Of a stretch of DNA of 64,000 bases, positions 1 through 10,599 are shown in pieces. Source of the DNA: Agrypnia vestita. Its lineage: Eukaryota; Arthropoda; Insecta; Trichoptera; Phryganeidae. A program made the translations under genes and the position numbers. The DNA is taken from NCBI GenBank assembly GCA_016648135.1, contig JADDOH010002589.1:1-64000 (forward strand), read 5' to 3'. The notes beneath the pieces are model-generated. The model saw only the letters and a program-made list of their open reading frames with translations. It was not told the DNA's origin and made no database searches. Numbering within the stretch: the stretch's first letter is position 1; every line of letters begins with the position of its first letter.

Positions 1-1811
1 AATTTGAACAGGATAAATATTTTTTTTAATGCACATAACTGTAAAATATATGAATTATTAATTAAAATAATAAATTAAAATTCATATAACTACCTATAAA
101 AAAGTACGACTATATTGTTATTATTAATTATAATAAGCATTAAATATATCTATATTATAATTGCTTCAAAAACACAGTAGCTATGTAGTGTGTAGTTTTA
201 TGGTTGCCAGTTTCAAAAATAACCAGATCGTATGATTTTTTAAAGAAGCGAGATTGTTTGATGTACACTAAGAATAAATATTGTTTAAACATTATTTAAC
301 AATCGATTCACTTCCAGAGGAAATAAATCGATATTTATATTTTCTTAAGTCAATTTTATTTTTCTGGAGGCAAGTACAGCGTTTTGACGTTTAATTTCTA
401 GGTTAGGTTGTACCTATGGTTGGGAATATTTCATACTTGAACGCATACATGGCTATGTATCTATGTTATAATTGCTTCAAAAACGCAATATGCAAACGTT
501 CCAGTTTAAAAAAATAAACAAAATAATAAAATAAAAATTATCAGAAAATATTAAAGAATCGAGTTGTACTCGTTATTTTAGAATATAATAAAATATTATT
601 TAATGTGTAGAATATTATATTTTTATTATATAATATTCAAGTCACTTCAAGAAGTCAATACGAAACTGATATTTTTCGATAAACTCCGAAACGAGTGATC
701 AAAATCGTATACATTTATCAAACAAGGATTCCAAGGTAAAAGAAAATTGATGGAGCTTGTTTGGAAGTTCGAATCTACTGGGTTGGACGTTAGATATCTG
801 ATGAGCCGTCTTTGATATCAGATAAATTAAGCTTGTTTGAATTCTCTAGGTTAGACGCATCTGTACGCAATGGCCATATAGATCTATAAACCTATTTCAC
901 AGGGTTATGACCCAATTCCGCCATGCTCGCTTATTGTTTTTCTAGCTGTAAACGATGTTTACGAGACCATTAAAATTATGCTAATGGAGTGTAGCCATTA
1001 ATGGCAGCGATTGCTTGCGCGGGGTGTAATTAGTGCAACATTTAACTTGAGCTCACTCCAATTCAGAGCGTGCTCTCTGTCGGTAATGAAGGTAACTTTA
1101 CGCAGATGAGCATATGGAGCCGTTTACTGTTACCTCTGCTTTGTTCGCCAACTAAAAACTACAATTGTGTTGAGTCATAAAATGACATTAGCCAATGATA
1201 AGAAAAAATGCATAGATGTCATGTCTTCCATATGTGTACACGGTACGTACTTTTTACAGAATCGATTAGATGGTTTGGCAGCAAAAAATTACGGCATTTG
1301 TATTTAATTTTTTTTGTCAAATTTTTTTGATCATTAGATGGCTATTGAATATTTATTTAATGGACTCGTGTTCATCATTTTTTTAATCTTTTGTAGAACA
1401 TATGTATTTAGGTTAATTTACGAAAACCTATAGTGAATCTATAAATAGAGGTCCATAAATAGTCTGTATAAAATTTACAAAACTTCCATTATATTTTATT
1501 TTATATTTATAGAATATTAATAATTTGAAGACATAGAGATATAGAGAAAATATGTGATAATGAGATAATGGTTGTCAAATCTTTTATAAATGTTTATTGC
1601 GTGCGTTTACTATGTAACTATGAAATAAAATTCAAAATGAGTATGGCATAAAGCATAGATAAAGAGAGTTACATTGGAAGTATAGAAATGGTGCATTAAC
1701 ATTGTATACAAGATTTTATCGGCACTAGCGAATCTACACTACACATCTTGCGAAAATATCGAATGGTCAAAGATTTATTGAAGTTTGTTGGTAAAATACT
1801 ATATTAGTGAA
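1..1811. other. Unique AT-rich flank with a diverged tandem duplication
   Basis: No gene is seen. The words TATAATTGCTTCAAAAAC at about 155-172 and 465-482 sit about 310 bp apart, and similar words follow in the same order (CCAGTTT..., AAGAA.CGAG..., CACTTC.AGA), so about 148-457 and 458-680 look like an old tandem duplication. From 880 to 1180 the base composition is less AT-rich and TAAT-core words are frequent; see the separate entry. Confidence 0.5.
880..1180. other. Less AT-rich unique block, possible regulatory DNA
   Basis: This block stands out by composition and has no open frame. It holds several homeodomain-type TAAT/ATTA words (GCTAATGG, CCATTAATGG, GTGTAATTAGTG). It does not recur elsewhere in the window. 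Conserved non-coding function is inference only. Confidence 0.25.
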
Positions 1812-1819
1812 TGTTAATA

Positions 1820-2408
1820 AGGGATGCATCCGATATCGATATATCGGCGATATCGTGTGTTTTCCGATATATCGGAATCGGCGATATTTATTTGCCGATA
1901 CACCGATACATTTTGAATTTCGCACTATAGATAATCCATGTACAATCGCGCCATTTTTGCGCTTAATTCGTTTACGTTTAAACGCGGCACAATTTTCTAC
2001 GCTCGGAGAATCCCCACGATTCATAATTTCATTCCGAACACGGAATATATGTCGCATCAATATTCTTACTATTCTCTAACTAAGCCAAAAGCCTGTGCTA
2101 TGAAAATAGGACTAAATTGCTGGAATCCTGGAACGGGGCTCGAACCACCGACTACCAGATCGCTAGGCGAGCGTCATGACCACTACACAAAAACCAACTC
2201 AATCTGAACGTTCTGTTAAATTACATTTTTTTAAATTTCATTATAAAGTAAACATTTTAAATTAATATTATATTCAAGTAATTTCTTCTGTTTCTAATCT
2301 ATACCCATAACTTTTTACACCTTTTGAAATCTTTTGAAATCGTCGATACTTTTTTATAAATATCGGTATCTTTATCGTATCAGCAAAAGTGCGTATCGAT
2401 GCATCCCT
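1820..2408. mobile_element. hAT-like non-autonomous element, TIR AGGGATGCATC, with a nested SINE
   Basis: The ends form an inverted repeat: AGGGATGCATCCGATA on the left and TATCGATGCATCCCT on the right, followed inward on both sides by runs rich in CGATATATCGG-like words. Such GGGATGC ends are typical of hAT-type DNA transposons. No transposase frame remains and no clean target duplication is seen. A tRNA-headed SINE (about 2030-2205, minus strand) has inserted in the middle. Confidence 0.55.
2030..2205 (-). mobile_element. tRNA-derived SINE, family A
   Basis: Read on the minus strand, a tRNA-like head carries an A-box-like GTGTAGTGGTCATGAC and a B box GGTTCGAGCCC. A family body follows and ends near ATTCCGTGTTCG. 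The same body recurs at 18170-18335, 19482-19650 and 40275-40395, with fragments at 26945-27015 and 25735-25800. It is nested in the hAT-like element around it. Confidence 0.65.
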
Positions 2409-2410
2409 AA

Positions 2411-3072
2411 TATTAATCTATAGGTCCAGTATGTCTTTGAGCCGGTTGAAGAACTGAATGAAACGAATTGAAATTGAATTCAAGAATGAATTCGACGGAG
2501 GTGCTACCAGAATGAGGTCTATAATATATTTAAGGAACTGAGTGTGTAAAAATTAACAAAAATAGAAAGAATTTATTGTATGGATCGTGTAGAGAGGATG
2601 ATCAAAAGCAAACACGAAATCGTTGCTCAAGACCAGACCAACAGAACGTCTGTCATTGGGAAAGCCTTAGCTACTAAGCAGTAATACAGTCCTCAAATTC
2701 TTTAAAAAATTATCCTCAAAGCATATTTGGATATGGAGGCCCGACACCTTTTTAAATATATGTTTGGATATGTAATATAATAAAAATGCCTTCTGGAAAC
2801 AAAATAGAATTATAAGTTGACATTTACAGTGTCTATGGTGGTTCTTTCCATGGTTGAAAAATAGCTATTCGGTAGAATACACAAATAATAGCAGACGGGC
2901 GCCGTTGAAATATAATGCTTAGTAAACTGACTAATTAAGTGGCGAGCTCTTTTATTTTTTTTATTTTTTTATTTTCATTTATTGGTTTTCTTACAGCCAT
3001 ATAATTAATCAATCTTGAAAAAAAAAACAATAATTGATGTACAGAGTTTTGGGCCAATTACAAGAAAACACA
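2411..3072. other. No gene seen
   Basis: AT-rich sequence without a recognisable gene or repeat. A T-rich run lies at about 2950-2975. Confidence 0.5.
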
Positions 3073-3074
3073 TA

Positions 3075-4359
3075 TTAGGTCCTTACATATGAAATTGGCG
3101 TTTTGCCGTACTGGCAAATTTGATCTCAAATATCTTCTCTTTGGTTAGGAATTCCAAATCCAAATTTATACAGCTATTTACTCATGTATTTGTGTTTTGA
3201 AAATTATAATTCATTTGTTTTTTCCTCAATTGTTTTTTTCTTTGCGTCACTCAGTTTACAAAATGAAAAACTTGAAATATCGCGTTATTTACGAGTACGA
3301 GTTCCACCGTGGCACCAGTGCTGCAGAAACGGCTCGAAGGATTAATGATGTGTATGGCGACGGTGCCGCAAAAGAAAACACAGTGCGTTTTTGGTTCCAA
3401 CGTTTTCGTTCTGGAAATTTCGACCTGCAGAACAAGCCCCGTGGACGGCCGGAGACCAAAATTGATAATGAAGAATTGAAGGCTATTGTGGAAGCGGATC
3501 CATCGCAAACCACATCCGAGTTAGCTGCAGGCTGCGGTGTTAGTGATAAAACTGTTTTAATCCACTTGAAGCAAATTGGTAAGGTGAAAAAGCTTGAAAG
3601 GTGGGTACCTCCGAATTGAGTGAAGCAAATCAACAAACGCGCGTTGACTGCTGCGTTGCATTACTCAACCGGCACAATAGTGAAGGGATTTCAAATCGAT
3701 TCATTACCTGTGATGAAAAGTGGATCCTGTACGATAATCGGAAGCGCTCATCGCAATGGCTGAACCCTGCCGAACCAGCCAAACCATGCCCCAAGCGAAA
3801 ATTGACTCCAAAAAAGTTACTTGTGAGAGTTTGGTGGACTAGTGCTGGTGTCGTTCACTACAGCTTTCTTAAATCTGGCCAGACGATTACGGCAGATGTC
3901 TATTGTCAGCAACTGCAAACCACGATGGAAAAGCTAGCTGCTAAACAACCGAGGCTGGTTAATCGCTCTAGGCCACTGCTGCTTCATGATAACGCTAGAC
4001 CGCACACTGCACAACAGACGGCTACCAAATTAGAGGAGCTTCAATTGGAATGTCTAAGACATCCACCGTACTCTCCGGACCTTGCCCCAACAGATTACCA
4101 TTTTTTTCGAAATTTGGATAACTTCTTGCAAAGGAAAAAATTCAACTCCGATGGGGCAGTCCAAACCGCCTTCAAAGATTTTATTGATTCCCGTCCGAAT
4201 GGTTTTTTTAGTAAAAGGATCGATGAGCTACCTATGAGATGGCAAAAGTGCATAGATAGCAATGGTACATACTCTGATTAAATAAATATATTATAATAAA
4301 AAAAAATCGGCTTTATGTTCCTCCCATACTAAACGCCAATTTCATATGTAAGGACCTAA
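3075..4359 (+). mobile_element. mariner element, cecropia-type, copy 1
   Basis: A 1285-bp Tc1/mariner element flanked by the TA target dinucleotide (3073-3074 and 4360-4361). The ends are inverted repeats starting TTAGGTCCTTACATATGAAA. It encodes one transposase frame, broken by a single-base deletion. A second copy of identical length lies in opposite orientation at 29129-30413. The shared length and near-identical sequence suggest both copies are fairly young. Confidence 0.95.
3263..4281 (+). pseudogene. mariner transposase, frameshifted
   Basis: Homologous over its length to the intact 339-residue transposase at 29206-30225. The N-terminal paired helix-turn-helix part runs in one frame from 3263 to about 3611. 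One A is missing after 3611 (GTACCTCCG here, GTACCTCACG in the other copy), inside the conserved WVPHEL motif, so translation stops at 3619. The DDE part continues in another frame to 4281 and still shows TCDEKW, HDNARPH and YSPDLAPTDY, the D,D34D triad of mariner. A further change puts Arg where the other copy has Ser before VWW. It should not make active transposase, but its ends could still be mobilised in trans by an intact copy. Upstream in-frame residues from 3197 were not used, because the family starts at MKNLKYR. Confidence 0.95.
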
Positions 4360-4431
4360 TATATACAATCGATAAAAAAATAAGAAAAAACATGTCCAAT
4401 AGTGAGTTTGTGTGAGTGTGTGTATTTGTGT

Positions 4432-4868
4432 GTTTATTTATTTATTTTAAAACAATCTTAGAAATTTTCCACTGAATTTAAAAATTTACTTTAACATACA
4501 TTAATAGCGAATGGAGAGGGTGGAGGGGAATGTGGGACGGGAGTAGAAGGGAAGATATAATGTACAAATTAGTTTGGGTGCGGTAGTGTAGATATTGTTT
4601 GTTTAATGTTTCTTATTGTTGCGTTGAAAATGTCAATGTGATGATAGTTTGTGTTAAATGAATTTGTGGATCTGTACATAAAGGAGTTTTGTTTTGAGTT
4701 GGTCTTACAAAAGGGGAGATGAAAAGTAGGTGAATGTCTGTTATTGCGAGTTGGGATGTGGTAAGATATTCGTTGAAGAAGTTCCGGACTATCAACTAGA
4801 TTGTGTGTTATTTTGAATAGCATCACCGCGTCAGCTATGTTTCTTCGACGAGTTAGGGTCTGCATGTT
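4432..4868 (-). mobile_element. Jockey/CR1-type LINE 3' end
   Basis: On the minus strand, residues such as LTRRRNIADAVMLFKITHNL, VDSPELLQRISYHIPTR and HHIDIFNATI match the extreme C-terminus of reverse transcriptase in Jockey/CR1-like non-LTR retrotransposons. Related ends occur at 19045 (plus), 43257 and 54239. The frame ends at 4569. A short 3' UTR follows and ends in a TAAA-type simple tail at about 4432-4445. The element is heavily 5'-truncated: only about 98 codons remain before the frame breaks at 4868. Confidence 0.7.
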
Positions 4869-5117
4869 AAAAAAAAAATTATGATATTTTAGTACCTCTA
4901 ATGAGTCATGTAAAATAAAACTTTATTATTTATTATTTCTCATATAACAGGAAAATTTTATTTTTAGTGATAAATAGTGAAGTAGGAATGCATAAAATAC
5001 TAGTTCTGCAAAATAAAGCCATGGGAACAATGTTGAGATGAATTAGGTATAGTCTGATCGGTACAATGTTGAATGAACTCAATATGATGATTTTAATAAA
5101 TATATTTTTTAAAGTTA

Positions 5118-5310
5118 ATTAAGATAAATTATAGAAGTCTCACAGAGACGAAGCTATTTATATGAGAAACGTGTGTGGAAGTCTTTTTGCGGAATGACCC
5201 ACGGCTTACAATCTGTATGAGCTGATTTAAGTGATCAATCTAATGCAACGTTCACCAATTCTATCGTAAGAACATCCAATTTTTTGAAGTTGTATTCCAA
5301 ATCTAAAAAC
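5118..5310. repeat. Palindromic MITE family H3, half copy
   Basis: Starts AAGATAAATTATAGAAGTCT and continues with CACAGAGACGAAGCTA. The same words recur at 10309-10590, 14704-14905 and 42047-42462. The full copies are two-armed hairpins; here only one arm remains. Confidence 0.65.
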
Positions 5311-5704
5311 CTTATATATATTTGAATTTTAAAGGGGCTATGCTAGCGACATCTATAGTCGTACATAAATTTTCTGATGTGGTAATGAAATCTTTCTTTT
5401 TTAAAGTAGAGTAGGTAATATGCAATATCTGTGGACAAATCAATTCAAAACAAATGGACAATCGAAATTCAATGCGAGACGTATTAAAAATTTATCACTT
5501 TCTGACGTATACCGCGGGAAAATAAGTTGTATTCAAACAGCTTTTGACGAAGTACTCCATTTAAATATTTTCAATTGCGCACAGAACAACTAACCACGCA
5601 TCATATTTATTATTGACTTTCGAATATTAATCACTTCTATTTTTCAGCGGCTCGATAAGTTGGTCAAGCAAGATTGAAGCCATTTTCGATCAAAATCAAA
5701 TGCC
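5311..5704. other. No gene seen
   Basis: AT-rich DNA without recognisable coding or repeat content. Confidence 0.5.
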
Positions 5705-6083
5705 AAAATAATAATTCAACTTTTTGCAAAAAATAGGTCAAAAGTTAAAAAACATTGAAAAGAAAAAAATATTAAGTACAAAAAATAAGTAAATAAAATA
5801 TTGAAAAAATTGCAAAATTTGATATTGCATATCTCCATAACTATTGATATCAGGTCCTGGTTGCTCAAACATTTTCGACTTATTATCAAATGGGCAATTT
5901 GCAAGGCAAGATGCTACAAGATGGACTCTCAGAGCTGAAATGGAAAAATAACAAGAAACGATGGAAGGGCATGGAAGAGGCCTATATCCAGTTATGGAGA
6001 GGTGAAGGCTGATGAAAAAGAAATAGATCAAGGCAGAATCCACATATGAAGTTTTTGCTAATAGCTATGAGACAACCTGCATA
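5705..6083. repeat. Palindromic MITE family H1, partial copy split by a LINE tail
   Basis: Contains the family words TTCAACTTTTTGCAAAAAAT, ATTGCATATCTCCATAAC and GGTTGCTCAAACATTTTCGA, and the end GCTATGAGACAACCTGCATA. It is interrupted by an insertion at 5890-6026. Other copies: 9841-10100, 12655-12745, 17061-17574, 28745-28984, 44930-46238, 50123-50537 and 57375-57838. Confidence 0.75.
5890..6026 (+). mobile_element. Short 5'-truncated RTE-like LINE insertion
   Basis: The 137-bp insert interrupts the H1 MITE and is flanked by the 5-bp duplication ATCAA (5885-5889, 6027-6031). Sister MITE copies read ATCAAGGCAG without the insert, which fixes the junctions. The insert encodes WKGMEEAYIQLWRGEG, the C-terminal end seen in RTE-like LINEs of Lepidoptera, and ends GATGAAAAAGAAATAG. 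Confidence 0.8.
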
Positions 6084-6085
6084 AA

Positions 6086-6469
6086 ATGAAACATAACAGT
6101 TTGTTGTGAAAGTTCGGCAATTCCACAGAAACAAGCGAAACGGAAAGCGGGCAAGTGCACTTATTAACCAGCGATAAAAGAGAGTACCTACTTGGCGTTC
6201 GAAAGTTAGACACAGAGACGTGCGAATATTCTGGAAAGACGAGTAGGTACGTATAAAGTGTTTCGCAGACGAAATAGTGCGAAATTAGTGAGAATTACAT
6301 AATACTGCTCCAGTTAAGTTCGAGTTCAGGGACTATGGTGATTAAAAAAGTTAATTAATTTAAGTGTTTCGTTTGTCTTGTGACGATACATTCCGATTTG
6401 TTTTTCTTAAAATCAGTATCAGTACAAATCAGCATGATTGGTCTTATTCTGTACGTATTGTGTGCAACT
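6086..6469. other. No gene seen
   Basis: Nothing recognisable on either strand. Confidence 0.5.
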
Positions 6470-6900
6470 AAGAAACTATTCACAATGCCAATTGGCCATT
6501 AACCTACCTAAACATTAATTACACGAACAAGAAGCAAATAGATCCGACATGGAAACACACGCGTAACACTGCCGGTGGGAGATTAATCAATTACTGTTCC
6601 AACAATGGACGCACTATTTAATCAATTGTCGCTGTGCAATCGTTCCAACAATGCGCGCCGAGCCGTGTAGAAAACGATACCACGCCGGCCCGATGAAAAG
6701 CTCGCATGTAGGCCACGCTTCGGGCAGCTTCCATTTTACAAAACAAAAGTGGAATCACGAGAAAAACGAGAAAAATGCCGGCAAACAGAGGAATCTCGCT
6801 GCTTCAATGACAGTTGCCGCATGCGGCGACCATTTGTAGCGCGTGGAAAACTAGCGTTCTTTTGTTACTAATTAGTTGTCTACGCGGCCGCTAGGTTGAA
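6470..6900. other. Unique less AT-rich block, possible enhancer-like DNA
   Basis: One of the least AT-rich parts of the window, with no repeat partner here. It contains homeodomain-type words (GATTAATCAATTAC, TTAATCAATTG, ACTAATTAGTTG), two Sox-type AACAATG words near 6601 and 6648, and GC-rich palindromic words (GCCGCATGCGGC near 6817). A 62-codon frame (6651-6839) is open but basic and unlike known proteins, so I do not call it a gene. Regulatory function is inference. Confidence 0.3.
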
Positions 6901-7085
6901 GCGTCAAGTAGAAAATCTTATATTTTCGACAGGAATCTTACTTGCAATAAAATTCTACACGTATGCATTTAAACTTTAACTCTTCTCAGAGTAGAAGTGC
7001 GCTCTAAAAGCTTTCAGACGATATTTTCTAAGAGACGCCACTAATTATAACAATCATAAATCATCATAGAACTTTATGTTTATTC

Positions 7086-7202
7086 TTAATGAAATTTAAA
7101 ATAAATTAAATTAGAATAAATATTACTATTAAGGTTCTGCACGTTAAGTGTTATTATAATGTGACAGCTGTTTCGGTTTGTAAGGCCATTATCAAACAGT
7201 GG
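7086..7202 (-). repeat. Penelope-like terminal repeat with decayed hammerhead motif
   Basis: On the minus strand TTGATAATGG, a spacer, then AACCGAAACAGCTGTC follow the layout of a hammerhead core (CUGAUGA, stem II, GAAA), but the CUGAUGA box is changed (TTGATAA), so it is probably inactive. The same sequence occurs as a head-to-head inverted pair at 59795-60012. Confidence 0.5.
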
Positions 7203-7624
7203 ATATACCACGTATAATCGACTTATTATAAAGTTTATGTTACCCCTTCCCCTATGGATAATTAGATGTTTCCGGTGAAGCCCTATATTAAGATAAGTAT
7301 ACAGATTAGTACTGTATACCTTCTCCAATATATTAAATACTGTACTGAAGTCCTATACGTGTTAATTTCCTAGTTATATGGAAATTCACACCTAACAAGT
7401 TTTAAGAGCCGCGTCATTTTTTTCTAAATAAAGTACTAAAAATAACAGGAGTATTTTGTAGTATTAAAATGGCTAATGACGTGAGGTACTGTGTCTAGTA
7501 GTGTTGAAAATATTAATGGAAAAGTGTATAAAATATCACATTAAAAGAGAAAAAGTATACTTTTTCACATTTTACCTTGTATCTTAAAATGAACGTTCTG
7601 GCACTAAGTGCTTTATTAATTTCC
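7203..7624. other. No gene seen
   Basis: AT-rich DNA without recognisable content. Confidence 0.5.
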
Positions 7625-8222
7625 ATTATTCTATTATCATCATCTTCATTCCCTTGCCCTAGTAGGGTTGGGGGTCAAAAGAATCGACAACGTACTTCCA
7701 TATTTCCCTGTCTTGCGCTGCTTCCGCATGAGTCATCCAGTTATGTTTTTAAAGACATTTTTTTGTTGCTTTTCCCAGCTTAATCTGGGGCGACCCACCG
7801 TTCGTCTTTCTTCCGGGGTTGCCAAGAGGATTCTTCTTGGTATTCGTTCCTCTGGCATTCTTAGCACATGTCCAAGCCACCTCATTTGTGATTTTTCTAT
7901 GTGTAGTGCCTAGTGATTGTCGGCACTTCTCGCTCTGTATGACTCTCGCTACCCCCATTAGAAAACTCATCTCAGCCTTGCTCTCACTCTCTCCGTCAGA
8001 ATTCAAATTTGATGGCCATATATAAGGGTGGGCCTGTACACAGATTTGAAAACAGTCAGTTTTGTCGTAACACTAAGCTCGGATTTTCTTATCACCGCAT
8101 TATATAGAGAACCTAGAACGCCGGCTGCAGCTCCAATTCTTCTATCTATTTCACTTTCCTGCCTCCCGTCACTAGAAAATTCTACCCCAAGGTATTTGAA
8201 TTTTTTGAATTTGATGAATTAT
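7625..8222 (-). mobile_element. LINE 3' fragment, decayed reverse transcriptase end
   Basis: The minus strand reads FKYLGVEFSSDGRQESEIDR, then RRIGAAAGVLGSLYNAVIRK and TKLTVFKSVYRPTLIYGH, a hallmark of the C-terminal part of RTE-like reverse transcriptases. Further downstream the frame is broken by stops and shifts. A GATGATGATAATAG-like simple tail (7627-7640) marks the 3' end. The catalytic palm is absent. Confidence 0.65.
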
Positions 8223-8225
8223 TGA

Positions 8226-8743
8226 TGTCAGAGAGTAGGTATATATGTATGTTTATATCTATATATCGCACCCCAGGTGCTAGAATATAATTTTAAAATA
8301 ATTGTTTTGAGTTAAGAATGTCATATATGTTTGTCCATTGTTAGTTCTACAATGAACCAAAAGATCATCTTTGTGTGACTTTCCATTATTGTTTTACAAT
8401 GAAAAGTCACACATTTGCATTTGATACATTTTTCTTTGAATCGAGCGCAAGAATATCCATTTTAAAATGTGATTGTTTTGTTCTAAGAAACACGAAAACA
8501 ATAAGAATATGCAAAAGTATTACTTTTAATGCTTACAGCACTATTTAAATTACAAAAACAACAAAATTTTAAGCTCCATTATCACAGGATGTGATATGCA
8601 ATATTTTAAGAAGAATAATTATAATAAATTCAGTTATAAAATAAAAGTTCAAAAATAATCTTCTAGAAGCTGCGTTAATTTTTTTAGCTAGTTCAAGGGT
8701 TCTTGTCGTTCAAATTTTAGCTTATCAGCTTTATGTTTGTAAA
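8226..8743. other. AT-rich DNA with one short hairpin
   Basis: No gene. At 8372-8413, TGTGTGACTTTCCATT and AATGAAAAGTCACACA form an inverted repeat of about 17 bp with a short loop. Confidence 0.5.
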
Positions 8744-8829
8744 ATCCAGATTATATTTTATATAATCCAATTATATTTTATATAATCCAGATTATATTTT
8801 ATATAATCCAGATTATATTTGATATAATC
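8744..8829. repeat. Tandem repeat, 21-bp unit, four copies
   Basis: The unit ATCCAGATTATATTTTATAT(A) is repeated about four times (8744, 8765, 8785, 8806). The second unit lacks one base and the last carries a T-to-G change. Each unit junction contains the palindrome TATAATCCAGATTATA. Confidence 0.9.
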
Positions 8830-8983
8830 TGCATAACGGACTGGACAGTGAGTACAGTGAGTTTGTAGAAGTATTCCATGATAGCTTGACTACTTCAAAG
8901 AGAAACATGCTGTCGTTTCTGAGACAGTGATAGTTTCTATATTTAAATCTATTTTACTCGTAGGTTTGTTGATTATTTAATTT

Positions 8984-9220
8984 TTTTAAACAAAGGCACC
9001 TTTATAAAAAAAAATAATGCAGTCAACAGGATTACTAATTTATAATGTAATGAATTCGAGATTTTATAGGAAACACAGCCTATAAAATTTTATGAAATAT
9101 AATTTTCGAAGGAATAGACACATTAAATCTAGAATTCAGGACATTTTAAATTAGTAATCCTCGGTGACTGCAGTAAATTTTTTTTTTTTTTTGGATATTG
9201 CTACCTTTGATTTTATGGGG
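8984..9220. repeat. Palindromic MITE family H2
   Basis: Two arms related by inversion: GGATTACTAATTTATAATGT on the left and CATTTTAAATTAGTAATCC on the right, with outer words CAAAGGCA and GGATATTGCTACCTTTG. Other copies lie at 20447-20680, 45355-45540, 46866-47101 and about 56010-56260. No coding capacity. Confidence 0.75.
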
Positions 9221-9840
9221 TTTTATTCAATTGATTTCTACGTTTATTTTTTATTACATATTTTTTTGGAATTTTTTATGATATATTGAGTTTTTTAAAA
9301 TGTGTTTATTTTAATTTTCGATTACTGTTTTGGTTGCATGCTTATGTAGGAGGTGTTTTGTTTTTTATTAATTTTTTCAATGATGCTATGCACCGTACGC
9401 ATACACAAATAAAAATAAAAACATACATAAACACGCACAGAAAAGGTTATTGTTTTGAAAATAAAATTGTGTAACACGGTGTACTAGATATTTTATGGAA
9501 ATCCATATAATTTTATCATTCGTTGTACCTGGCTATAAAACGCGGTAAATTCGACTTACACACGTACATAAATAGCGGAACGAATTTTCAATAAGTTACG
9601 GATCGTAAAAAGAACCATATCGCGATGCCTTTATCTGACTGTTGGCTGCGCGCGTTCACAGCTATTTAGTGCGTCAGATAAGCCGTTACGTCATCAGTCG
9701 ATGCATAGTTTATTTCATGGATCAGTTAGTGTGCGTCCGTCCTGACGCAGATACAACGAACCGCATTTGCAGGACCTCTTGCATACGCTGCTGATGAAAC
9801 GATATGATTGCCTAAGACAAAATAGACGGGATGTACCTAC
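9221..9840. other. No gene seen
   Basis: AT-rich, except for a somewhat GC-richer stretch at 9600-9770. No recognisable gene or repeat. Confidence 0.5.
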
Positions 9841-10100
9841 TACACAGAGTGTCTCATGGCTAGTAGCAAAAGCTTTACGGGTGGATTCCTGCCTTGATAA
9901 CGAGTCGAAAATGTTCAGGCAACAATATCAATGTTTGCATTTTTTTTCAATATTTCTGACTTATTTTTTGTAAAAAGTTGAACTACCAGTACAGTGACTT
10001 TATCGATTAAGAAAAATTCATTCGCTTTAATAAAATTCAAATAAAATGATAAAAACCTTGTAAAAATTATATTTTCAAATTTTTTCAATGGTTTTTATAC
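9841..10100. repeat. Palindromic MITE family H1, one arm
   Basis: Starts TACACAGAGTGTCTCATGGC and carries TGATAACGAGTCGAAAATGT, AAAAAGTTGAACTACCAG and AAAATGATAAAAACCTTG in the family order. The second arm is missing. Confidence 0.7.
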
Positions 10101-10308
10101 CTCTATATTTTTAATGTGGAGTATTATGCAATATTCTTTTTAAATGTATATATTCTTCCGAATTATTTACTATAGAATACGCTTGAAAGTTAGTATTTTC
10201 TATTTTTTATTCTTTTTATAGACCATTATATATTTAACAATATTTTAACTTCTGATAATACAATGACTACACATGACAAATACAACTCTGGACCCACAGA
10301 GGGATTAT

Positions 10309-10590
10309 TTAATTAAGATAAATTATAGAAGTCTCACTGAGATGAAGCTACGAATATGAGAAACGTTGGCCCAGGGCTTACAACCTGGCTGTGAGCTAAG
10401 AGCTGGCTAAGTGATGTACACTATATACGATGTAACGTTCACCAATTCCTTTGTAAGAACTGTATAAAACTATCAAACATTTGATAATGTGTAACATAGG
10501 TTGTGAGCCCTGGGCCATCGTATAAAAAGACATCCACACACGTATCTCATATTCACAGCTTCGTCTATGTGAAACTTCTATCTTAAATAA
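10309..10590. repeat. Palindromic MITE family H3, two-armed copy
   Basis: The left arm begins AAGATAAATTATAGAAGTCT. The right arm ends with its rough inverse (CTTCGTCTATGTGAAACTTC). Inner words GGGCTTACAACCTGG and GTTGTGAGCCCTGGGCC also pair. No coding frame of note. Confidence 0.65.
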
Positions 10591-10599
10591 AATCAAACG

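Noticed and set aside
794..830. CTGATGA word that could start a hammerhead
   Set aside because: No GAAA box at the needed distance and no stem II.
1767..2207. Overlapping frames of 89-97 codons on both strands
   Set aside because: They lie inside a hAT-like repeat and a SINE and read through palindromic CGATATCG-rich text; chance frames.
6651..6839. 62-codon basic frame in a GC-richer block
   Set aside because: Lys/Arg-rich by composition only; the block is better explained as non-coding.
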